64,000 nucleotides of DNA, taken from the NCBI GenBank assembly GCA_963840925.1, contig CAWJAY010000032.1, positions 62,001 through 126,000 of the forward strand, read 5' to 3'. How positions within the stretch are numbered: position 1 is the stretch's first letter; each line of letters opens with the position of its first letter. The notes beneath the pieces are model-generated. The model made no database searches, had not been told where the DNA came from, and saw nothing but the letters and a program-made list of their open reading frames with translations. This stretch comes from DATAOG01 sp963840925. Its GTDB lineage: Bacteria > Pseudomonadota > Alphaproteobacteria > Geminicoccales > Geminicoccaceae. The position numbers were made by a program, and so were the translations under genes. Of this stretch, positions 57,136 to 64,000 are shown one piece after another.

Positions 57136-58104
57136 ATGGCCCGCGATTCCAGTAGCATGAAGATCTCGGCCGCCACTTTCATTACCAATCCATGGTCGAG
57201 CGGGTATCTGATCTACTTGCCGGCGATCCAGAGTTTTCTGGACCTGGCCGACGAAGTGATCGTCGTCGATGGCGGCAGCACCGATGACAGTCTCGAGCGG
57301 CTGTCCGGGCTGCGCGGCCATGACCGGATCCGCGTGCTCGCGACCGATCAGACCTATTGGGGACCGGGCGACGCCTGGGAGCGGGCGCAGTTCGGCATCC
57401 AGCGACAGCTCGCCTTCGAGGCGAGCGAGGGTGATTGGGTGATCCATTTCGACGCCGATCACCTGTTGCCCGAGCGCGAGCGGCCGCATTTGCTCGAGCA
57501 GCTGCGCGCGTTGCAGGATGACGGCCGCAACGTGCTCTATGCGTTCCGGCTGGTGCAATGGGCGGACGGCCGGTACCAGAAAATCGAAAAATTGAAGCGA
57601 TGGTGCATCAACAAGAAGCTGGCGGTTCAGCAGCACATCGATATCGGCTACGGCCTCAAGCACCCTACCGGTGGCAACGAGCGCCCGATCTCGCTCGATC
57701 GCCTGGAGTACTTTATCGATCCGGTGACCAAGGTCAGGAAATACTATTATTGTGGAAACGCCTATCCTTTTTGCGCAACGTTAGACTGTACTTTGTACAA
57801 ATATGATCATTTCTTCCTGAACGCCGAGCAGATGCAGGAAAAACTGCAGCGGTTCGAGAACATGCGGGCGCGCTCCACGGGCCGGAAGGCCAGGCCGATC
57901 GGACCCGAGAAGCGACCGTACCGGCTGATGACGCCGGCGCAGTTTCTCGAGCACCGGCAGCACCCGCAGGTGCTGCGCGAGTTCTTCGAGACGTGGGCGG
58001 CCGGCCGGCCGGCGGATGAGCGCGATGTCATCGGCCTCCGATGCTACCCGGAACCCTGGTACGACTGGCTCCGCCGCTCGGTGACGCGGCCGGCGCAGCG
58101 CTGA
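57136..58104 (+). CDS. Glycosyltransferase family 2 (GT-A fold)
   Basis: A 322-residue enzyme. ADEVIVVDGGSTDDSLERLS is the nucleotide-binding start of GT2, and GDWVIHFDADHLLPERERPH carries the DxD motif that binds the metal and sugar nucleotide. The second half is rich in aromatic residues (VTKVRKYYYCGNAYPF), and the base composition at 57720-57800 is less GC-rich than the flanks. No TM helix follows. It is possibly a galactosyl- or glucosyltransferase for the same surface glycan. The ATG at 57157 is an alternative start. Confidence 0.85.
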   Translation: MARDSSSMKISAATFITNPWSSGYLIYLPAIQSFLDLADEVIVVDGGSTDDSLERLSGLRGHDRIRVLATDQTYWGPGDAWERAQFGIQRQLAFEASEGDWVIHFDADHLLPERERPHLLEQLRALQDDGRNVLYAFRLVQWADGRYQKIEKLKRWCINKKLAVQQHIDIGYGLKHPTGGNERPISLDRLEYFIDPVTKVRKYYYCGNAYPFCATLDCTLYKYDHFFLNAEQMQEKLQRFENMRARSTGRKARPIGPEKRPYRLMTPAQFLEHRQHPQVLREFFETWAAGRPADERDVIGLRCYPEPWYDWLRRSVTRPAQR

Positions 58105-58126
58105 TGGCGCTGGCCCGCCTGGGCGT

Positions 58127-59027
58127 TCAGGTGCGCTTTTCCAGCCAGAGGCTGCTTGCGAGCCCGCCGCCGACCGCGGCAAGCTCGCCGAGAACGCCCG
58201 CGGCCAGGCGCTCGGGCTGGCGGGTCGCGAGATAGTGGCTTGCGAACCGGACCGCGTAGCCGCCACCCGCCGATCCGCCAGCCTGGAGCAGCGTCGCGAC
58301 CGCCTGCTGCTCGTTGTAGCCGCGCCAGGCCCAGGCCTCGGGATAAGGGTCGGGCAGGAAGACGTCATGGACGTGGACCAGCACGCCCGGCGCGATCGCC
58401 GGCAGGATCCGGTTCAGGAGCCAGTCGACATCGGTACCGGGCATCAGGACGTGGCTCGAGTTCGACGAACAGCAGATCGCGCGGCGCGAGCTCGGAAAAA
58501 CACCCGGGTGGCGCCTGCTGGAGGGTCACCTCGAGCCAGCGCACGGCGAGGCCGCGCAGGCTCGCCCGCGGCGCCGGGTCGATGCAGAGCAGCTCAGTCG
58601 CGAGACCGCGATCGGCGATCGCGCGGGCGAGAAAGCGGGTCGAATGGCCGGAGCCGATCTCGACGATCCGGCGCGGGCGGACGGTCGCGACCACGGCATA
58701 GGCGGCCGCCGCGTCGAGCGGCGGAAACCAGTCCTGATCGAAGCGCGGCGCCGGCGGCGGCCCGCCGAGGCGGCGCAGGTCCGGCGCCAGAGCCTCGATC
58801 TCGGCGAGCAGCCGCGCGAACTCCGGCCGCGCTGCGGCGAACAGCGGCTCGAGCGTCGGATAGCCGCAAGGGCGCACCCGGTCGGCATAGCGATGGGGGA
58901 CGAAAAAGCCCCTCGGCCTGCCGCCGAGCAGGGTCGCAAGGCCCATCACCAGACGCCGGCGCCGACCGCGCCGGATCTCCGCCGCGCTCGGCCCGGACCG
59001 CTCGACCACGGGCGCGCTCCGGCTCAA
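58127..59027 (-). CDS. SAM-dependent methyltransferase, one frameshift
   Basis: A class I methyltransferase of about 300 residues with IVEIGSGHSTRFLARAIADR (motif I), TELLCIDPAPRA and RDLLFVE. The frame breaks once near 58460: the N-terminal part in one frame continues as HVLMPGTDVDWLLNRILPAI, VHVHDVFLPDPYPEAWAWRG and GYNEQQAVATLL in another, ending at 58127. One missing or extra base in the GAGCTCGAG run explains it. The start is TTG 59027, overlapping the stop of the MBL gene. The target is unknown, and it lies in the glycan cluster. Confidence 0.7.
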
Positions 59028-59860
59028 GGGTGGAGGACCAGGCCCTCCTGCGCCACCTGCGAGCCGGGCAAAGCGCGCTCCAGCTCCAGGGCGATCCGGT
59101 CGAGCGCGGCATCGTCGTGATCCGGGTCATGGTGGAAGGCGATCAGGCGCCCGGCTCCGGCGGCCTTGCACAGGCGCACGCCCTCGCTCCAGGTCGAATG
59201 GCCCCAGCCGCGAAAGCTCGGATATTCCGCCTCGGTGTAGGTCGCGTCGTAGATCACGATCTGGCTGCCCTCGATCAGCTCCAGAATGGTCGAATCGAGC
59301 GCGCCCTCGCGATGCTCGGTATCGGTGACGTAGCAGACCGATCTGCCGGCGTGCTCGATCCGGTAGCCGGTGGCGCCGTTCGGATGATTGAGCGGCGCGG
59401 TGCGCAGGACCACGCCCGGCACGACCTCGATCACCAGGCCGGCGGCGAAGTCGTGAAAGGCGATGCAGGCCTCCATGATGTCGAGTGGCACCGGGAAGAT
59501 CGGCGCCCGCATCAGATCCTTCAGCACCGCCTGCAGCGCGCCCTGCTGGCCGCCCAGGTGGCCGGCCCAGAGCTCGAAGCGATTCTTGGGGTTATAGGCC
59601 GGGCGGAAGAACGGGAAGCCGTTGATGTGGTCGATGTGGGTGTGGGTGAGGAAGATGTGCGCGCTGAGGCCGTCCTGGCCGTTGATGCTGGCGCCGAGCG
59701 CGCGCAGCCCGGTGCCGGCGTCGAGGATCAGCCGCTGCCCGCCGCACATCACTTCCAGGCAGGCGGTATTGCCGCCATAGCGGAGCGTGTCCGGGCCGGG
59801 GCAGGGCACAGTGCCGCGGACTCCCCAGAAGCGTAGCCAGAACTCGTCCTTGACCGCCAT
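59024..59860 (-). CDS. MBL-fold metallo-hydrolase
   Basis: A 278-residue metallo-beta-lactamase-fold protein. FLTHTHIDHINGFPFF is the HxHxDH zinc motif. Further ligands are in NHPNGATGYRIEH, VCYVTDTEHR and IAFHHDPDHDD. The N-terminal FWGVRGTVPCPGPDTLRYGG then NTACLEV is typical of a branch related to PhnP and cAMP phosphodiesterases. It likely hydrolyses a cyclic phosphodiester, but the substrate is open. The stop overlaps the TTG of the next gene (TTGA). Confidence 0.85.
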   Translation of the reverse strand: MAVKDEFWLRFWGVRGTVPCPGPDTLRYGGNTACLEVMCGGQRLILDAGTGLRALGASINGQDGLSAHIFLTHTHIDHINGFPFFRPAYNPKNRFELWAGHLGGQQGALQAVLKDLMRAPIFPVPLDIMEACIAFHDFAAGLVIEVVPGVVLRTAPLNHPNGATGYRIEHAGRSVCYVTDTEHREGALDSTILELIEGSQIVIYDATYTEAEYPSFRGWGHSTWSEGVRLCKAAGAGRLIAFHHDPDHDDAALDRIALELERALPGSQVAQEGLVLHP

Positions 59861-59953
59861 CGCCGCCTGCCTTGGCGATCAGCAAATAGGAATTTTCCGC
59901 GGAGGACAAGGGTCGACGATTGCCGCCGGGCCGCGTTTTGCAAACTTCAGGTT

Positions 59954-60454
59954 TTATCCACCCGGCAGGACTGAAATATGCTGGTAGAGAAAATAGCGCT
60001 CCCGCCCGATTCCTTCGGGCGGCGGCAGCGGTGCGAGTGCTGGCGTACCCATCGGCTGGTCGGAGACGACCCAGGCGCCGGGCGCGAGCAGCCCGGGCAG
60101 CACCTGCGCGAGCCAAGCGGCGAGGTCGGCGTTGCGCAGGGCGTCGCCGGTGCCGATGTCGCAGTGCGCGAGCGCGGCCGGCGCCGGCAGGCGGGCAGCC
60201 GGCAGGGTCGCGCGGATGTCGCCGAGAATCAGATGCGCGGGATCGGGCATGGACGCCGGATGCGCCGCGAGCTGGCGCTCGAATACGAAGATCTCGCGCG
60301 CCGGCAGCAGCTCGCGCAGATGATCGTAGGTGCGCCCGTTGCCGAGCCCGAGCTCGAGCACGGGCCCGGGCAGGTTCGCGATCGCCCGCACCGCGTGGTT
60401 CAGCGAGGCGCGCTGCGCCTCGAGCCGGCGGATGAAGCTGTCGAGGCGGCTCAT
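59954..60454 (-). CDS. SAM-dependent methyltransferase (Methyltransf_17-like)
   Basis: A 166-residue protein. VLELGLGNGRTYDHLRELLP is motif I, followed by REIFVFERQLAAHP and AHLILGDIRATLP. The arrangement resembles a small family of class I methyltransferases common in Rhizobiales and Rhodospirillales. The start at ATG 60454 is chosen because homologues begin with MSRLDSFIRRLEAQR. Its 3' end lies 90 bases before the MBL gene. Function unknown. Confidence 0.75.
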   Translation of the reverse strand: MSRLDSFIRRLEAQRASLNHAVRAIANLPGPVLELGLGNGRTYDHLRELLPAREIFVFERQLAAHPASMPDPAHLILGDIRATLPAARLPAPAALAHCDIGTGDALRNADLAAWLAQVLPGLLAPGAWVVSDQPMGTPALAPLPPPEGIGRERYFLYQHISVLPGG

Positions 60455-60470
60455 CGGCGTGCTTCCGCCC

Positions 60471-61640
60471 TCAGGTCTCGAGGCGGGCAATCGCGAGCGC
60501 GAGGATCTGGGCGCGCGGGACCAGGCTGTCGAGGTGGCAGGCCTCGTCGGGGCTGTGCGCCTTCTCGCCGATCGGGCCGGTGCCGCAGACGGTCGGCACG
60601 CCGAGCGCGGCGGTGAAGCCGGAATCCGCCGAGCCGCCGGTATACTCGCCGCCGATCGTCTGACCGAGCTCGGCCGCGGCCGCGACGTAGCGCTCGAACA
60701 GCGACTTGCCGGCAGGGCTCGGCTCCAACGGCAGAAAGAGCGCCTTCTCGGTCAGCCGCGTGGTGGTGCCGGCGAGCTGGCTCTCGCCGAGGATGCGCAG
60801 GATGGCGGCTTCGGCCGCGGCCATCGCCGCCATGGTCCTGAAGCGCACGTCGACCCGGGCGCTGGCAAACGGCGCGACCGTGTTGACCGACTGACCGCCG
60901 CTGATCAGGCCGACGTTGACCGTGGTGCCGCTGGCGTAGTCGGTGAGCGCGTGCAGTGCCGTCACCTTGCGGCAGAGCTCCTCGATCGCGCTCACGCCCT
61001 GGTCGTGCGAGGAGCCGGAGTGGGCGGCCTTGCCGATCACCTCGACGGAGAGGAACATCGCCCCCTTGCGGCCGGAGACGATGTTGCCGGACGGCCGTCC
61101 GGGCTCGGCGTTGAAGACCGCGCGCGCGCCGCTCGCCACGGCCTCGATGGTCGGGCGCGAGGCGGGCGATGCGATCTCCTCGTCCGAGGTCACGAGCATG
61201 ACCAGCGGCCGCGGCGCGCCGCCGTGGCGGGCGAAGGCCTCGAGCACGAACGCATTCATGACCAGGCCCGCCTTCATGTCGCAGACGCCCGGGCCATAGG
61301 CGCGGCTATTCTCGATCCGGAACGGCCGCTCGGCGACCGTGCCCTTGGGAAAAACCGTGTCGCGGTGGCCGAGCAGCAGGACGTGCGCGTTGCCGGCCGC
61401 GGGCTGGCGCGGGCCAACGGTCGCCTTGAGCGAGACGCTGCCGTCGGCCTGGGGGATCGCCTCGCAGGCGAGCCCGCGGCTCTCGAGGTGGTGCCGGATG
61501 ACCTCGCCGGCCCGGGCTACGCCAGCGGCGTCGAACGAGCCCGAATCGACGTTCACGAGCTCGCCCAGCAGGCCGACCATCGGCTCGTACTGCCGCTCGA
61601 GCCAAGTCAGCACCGGGGCCTCGCGCGCGGTGATGGTCAT
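60471..61640 (-). CDS. M20-family metallopeptidase (glutamate carboxypeptidase-like)
   Basis: A 389-residue dinuclear zinc peptidase. LLLGHRDTVFPKGTVAERPF holds the first His/Asp pair, GPGVCDMKAGLVMNAF the bridging Asp, LVTSDEEIASPASRPTIEAV the Glu pair, and NAEPGRPSGNIVSGRKG the next ligand. The dimerisation domain (about 180-290) has GKAAHSGSSHDQGVSAIEEL. The final His is in EKAHSPDEACHLDSLV. Members cleave C-terminal glutamate or act on amides. ATG 61640 is chosen over an upstream ATG with poor composition. Confidence 0.88.
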   Translation of the reverse strand: MTITAREAPVLTWLERQYEPMVGLLGELVNVDSGSFDAAGVARAGEVIRHHLESRGLACEAIPQADGSVSLKATVGPRQPAAGNAHVLLLGHRDTVFPKGTVAERPFRIENSRAYGPGVCDMKAGLVMNAFVLEAFARHGGAPRPLVMLVTSDEEIASPASRPTIEAVASGARAVFNAEPGRPSGNIVSGRKGAMFLSVEVIGKAAHSGSSHDQGVSAIEELCRKVTALHALTDYASGTTVNVGLISGGQSVNTVAPFASARVDVRFRTMAAMAAAEAAILRILGESQLAGTTTRLTEKALFLPLEPSPAGKSLFERYVAAAAELGQTIGGEYTGGSADSGFTAALGVPTVCGTGPIGEKAHSPDEACHLDSLVPRAQILALAIARLET

Positions 61641-61703
61641 CGGCTCTGTTCTCCTCGTCCGCTCAGCGCCATACTGCCCCAGCATAGCGCTTAGCGGTCG
61701 CCG

Positions 61704-63109
61704 GTGGAGGAGAGGGTGGCGGTGCCGGTCGTGTCAAGGCTCGCGGGCCTGGCGCTGTCGATCGCAGCGCTCGGGTCCGCAGGTGCAGAGGGCGCCGACG
61801 GGGCGGTCACCGGGACCGCGGTCTACCGCGAGCGCATCGCCCTGCCGCCGGGCGCCGTGTTCGAGGCCACGCTCGAGGACGTTTCGCTAGCCGACGCGAC
61901 CGCCGAGGTCCTGGGCCGGGCGCGCGTGGCGCGGGCCGGCCAGGTGCCGATCGCGTTCGCGATCAGCTACGACCCGGGCCGGATCGAGCCGAGGCACAGC
62001 TATAGCGTCCGCGGCCGGATCCTGGTCGAGGACCGCCTCTGGTTCACGACGACCGAGACTCATCTCGTGCTGACCCGGGGTCGGGGCGATCGGGTCGAGC
62101 TGCTGCTGCGCCGGGCGAGCCAGGCGGCCGAGACGCCCGCGGGCGGCGTGCTGGGCGAGCTGCCCGCGACCTTTACCGGCGATCTGCCCTGCGCGGACTG
62201 CCCCGGCATCCGCTACCAACTCGACCTGTTCCCGGACGCGGCCTTCTATCTGCGCCAGACCTATCTCGGGCGTGGGCCGGATGCCGCGTTCGATCTGATC
62301 GGTGGCTTTCTGATCGCCGCCGACGGGCGAACGCTCGCTCTGCACGGCGACCGCGAGGCGCCGCTGCAGTTCGGGATCGCCGCGCCGGACGGGCTGCGCC
62401 AACTTGATCTCGAAGGACGGCCGATCGTCTCCGAGCTGAACTACGATCTGATCCGCGCGGCGAGCTTCAGCCCGATCGAGCCGCATCTTGAGCTGCGCGG
62501 CATGTACAGCTACATGGCCGATGCCAGGCTGTTCACCGAGTGCCTGACGCGCCGGCGCCTGCCGGTCGTGATGGAGGCCGGCAACGCCGCCCTGGAGCGG
62601 GCTTATCTCGAAGCCTCGCGGCAGCCGGGCGAGGAGCTCCTGGTCAACCTCGAGGGGCGGATTGAGCTGCGGCCGAAGGTCGAGGGCGAGGGCCGCGTGC
62701 CGATGCTCGTGCCGCTGCGCCTGATCGGGGTCTGGCCCGGCGAGACCTGCGGCGCCCGCTTCAACACCGCACCGCTCGTGAACACCTATTGGAAGCTCAC
62801 GCGGCTCCGCGACCAGCCGGTTCTGCTCGCCGAGCAGCAGCGGCGCTTGACCGCGGCTCGGATCACCGGCTCGGCGGCTCCGGCGGTTGCAACCGGGTGG
62901 TCGGCGGCTATCGGGTCGAGGGCGAGACCCTGATGCTCGGCCCGGTCGCGAGCACGATGATGGCCTGTCCCGAAGGCATGGCCACCGAGCGGGCGTTCCT
63001 GGACGCGCTGGAGCAGGTCAGGACGTTCAAGATCGTGGGCGAGCACCTCGAGGTATTCGATGCCGGCGGGGCCCTGCTCGCGCGGTTCGAGCGCCGGCTG
63101 ATGTCGTAG
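61704..63109 (+). CDS. YbaY-NlpE-META domain envelope protein, one frameshift
   Basis: About 468 residues once one indel near 62870 is corrected. It has a signal peptide (LAGLALSIAALGSAGAEG), then a YbaY-like domain (AVYRERIALPPGAVFEATLE, VPIAFAISYDPGRIEPRHSY), an NlpE-like domain with CxxC (LPCADCPGIRYQLDLFPDAA) and a META/HslJ domain (NTYWKLTRL, GGCNRVVGGYRVEGETLMLG, MMACPEGMATERAFLDALE). The frame stops at 62933 unless shifted. The corrected frame stops at 63107. There is no lipobox Cys after the signal, so it may be soluble or differently processed. META domains occur in heat-shock and copper-related lipoproteins. Confidence 0.75.
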
Positions 63110-63129
63110 CGCCGCGGCTCCGCTGATCG

Positions 63130-63981
63130 ATGAGCTGGCGCGATCTGGACGCGGACGAGCTCGAGCGGCAGTTCAACCCGCGCCGCTCGGTGCCCGATTT
63201 CGAGGCTTTCCAGGTCGAGAAGGCTGAGCTCAGCGCCGCGGTCCGGGCGCGGCTTTGCGGCCGGCTGGACCTGCCCTATGGCGCGGGCGCGCGCCAAAAG
63301 GTCGACGTGTTCCCGGCAGCGGCGGGCGCGCCGGTCCACGTCTTCTTCCACGGTGGCTACTGGCGGGCGCAGGACAAGGCGAATTTTTCGTTTGTCGCCG
63401 AACAGTTGGTCGCGCATGGCATCTGCACCGTGGTTGCCAATTACGACCTCTGCCCGGCGGTGACGCTCGATGGCGTGGTCGCCTCGGCCCGGCGGGCGCT
63501 CGCCTGGGCTTTCCGGCATGCGGCCGAGTTCGGCGCCGATGCCGGGCGCCTGACGATCTCCGGCAGCTCGGCCGGCGCGCACCTGCAGGCGATGGCGCTC
63601 GCCCACGACTGGCCGGCCGAGGGGCTGCCGGCGGACCTGATCAAAGGGGCGGTGCCGATCAGCGGCATCTACGATCCCGAGCCCGCGCGCCACATCTCGG
63701 TCAACACCGAGCTCGGGCTCACCGAGGCGATCGCGCAGCGCAACAATGCGCTCGCGCTCCCGCCCCGGGTGCATTGCCCGGTCGCGCTGTTCGTCGGCGG
63801 CGAGGAGCCGCCGGAATGGCGCCGGCAGACCCAGTCCTATGCCGAACATCTGACGCGCCACGGCCTCGACCCGACGCTTGCCATCGTGCCGGGCGCGCAT
63901 CACTTCAGCATCCTCGATGCCTACCTTGATCCGAACGGCGCGATCCTGAGCGCGATCGTAGCACTGGCTCAGCGCCGGTGA
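63130..63981 (+). CDS. Alpha/beta hydrolase, kynurenine-formamidase-like
   Basis: A 283-residue hydrolase. HVFFHGGYWRAQDKANF is the HGGxW oxyanion motif of the arylformamidase/esterase branch, GSSAGAHLQAMAL holds the nucleophile Ser147, and PGAHHFSILDAYLDP carries the catalytic His. It starts MSWRDLDADELERQFNPRRS, matching the family's usual N-terminus. It hydrolyses N-formylkynurenine or a related ester or amide. No kynurenine genes are nearby. Stop at 63981, 19 bases from the window edge. Confidence 0.88.
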   Translation: MSWRDLDADELERQFNPRRSVPDFEAFQVEKAELSAAVRARLCGRLDLPYGAGARQKVDVFPAAAGAPVHVFFHGGYWRAQDKANFSFVAEQLVAHGICTVVANYDLCPAVTLDGVVASARRALAWAFRHAAEFGADAGRLTISGSSAGAHLQAMALAHDWPAEGLPADLIKGAVPISGIYDPEPARHISVNTELGLTEAIAQRNNALALPPRVHCPVALFVGGEEPPEWRRQTQSYAEHLTRHGLDPTLAIVPGAHHFSILDAYLDPNGAILSAIVALAQRR

Positions 63982-64000
63982 GGCCAGCCACTGGAGCCCT

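Overview
The window is high-GC DNA with dense, mostly GC3-rich genes and looks alphaproteobacterial, probably Rhodospirillales-like. Pointers are an IalB-family protein, a Rhodospirillales-style XRE regulator, a malonyl-CoA decarboxylase, lptF-lptG and glmS-glmU. No rRNA is present and the assignment is inference. About a dozen genes are frameshifted, nearly all of them before 15.7 kb. Either that stretch is poorly sequenced or it is decaying.

Layout. 1-11.3 kb is a carbohydrate locus: a six-hairpin glycosidase-like fragment, a GH94/NdvB-like protein, a glucoamylase-like secreted protein and two paralogous sulfatases, all frame-broken, with tandem repeats between them. 12-15.7 kb holds broken PaaI thioesterase, HAD hydrolase and penicillin acylase genes. 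16-18.3 kb has an XRE regulator, a Nudix hydrolase and a FIST sensor.

The core of the window is 18.96-34.45 kb. It is a diffusible-signal-factor (DSF) type module: an RpfF-like DSF synthase, tail-to-tail with an RpfC-like hybrid histidine kinase, preceded by a REC-PAS-GGDEF-EAL response regulator. That response regulator is split by a 9.65-kb integrative element (19119-28771) inserted exactly at the codon of the phospho-acceptor aspartate and flanked by the 8-bp repeat ATCACCGA. The element carries a tyrosine integrase with its own promoter, GGGGTAAC repeats at both ends and in the middle, an AlpA-like regulator, a primase/RecA-like ATPase replication module, a palindromic candidate origin, a terminase-small-subunit-like gene, an XkdF-like fragment, a run of tiny zinc-ribbon genes, a GNAT/Mom-like gene and a lower-GC DUF2513 gene. 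There is no portal, capsid or large terminase. It therefore resembles a phage satellite or a strongly reduced prophage.

34.8-46 kb is mostly housekeeping: an OmpA-domain coiled-coil protein, malonyl-CoA decarboxylase, patatin, CysK, IalB, a GMC oxidoreductase, and a three-gene ExbB-like membrane operon behind a good sigma-70 promoter. 46-52.7 kb is envelope biogenesis: GlmS, GlmU, phosphoglycolate phosphatase, tRNA-Val(CAC), LptF and LptG. 52.7-60.5 kb is a glycan/surface locus with an ABC exporter, two glycosyltransferases and three methyltransferases, plus an MBL hydrolase. The window closes with an M20 peptidase, a YbaY-NlpE-META envelope protein (frameshifted) and a kynurenine-formamidase-like hydrolase.
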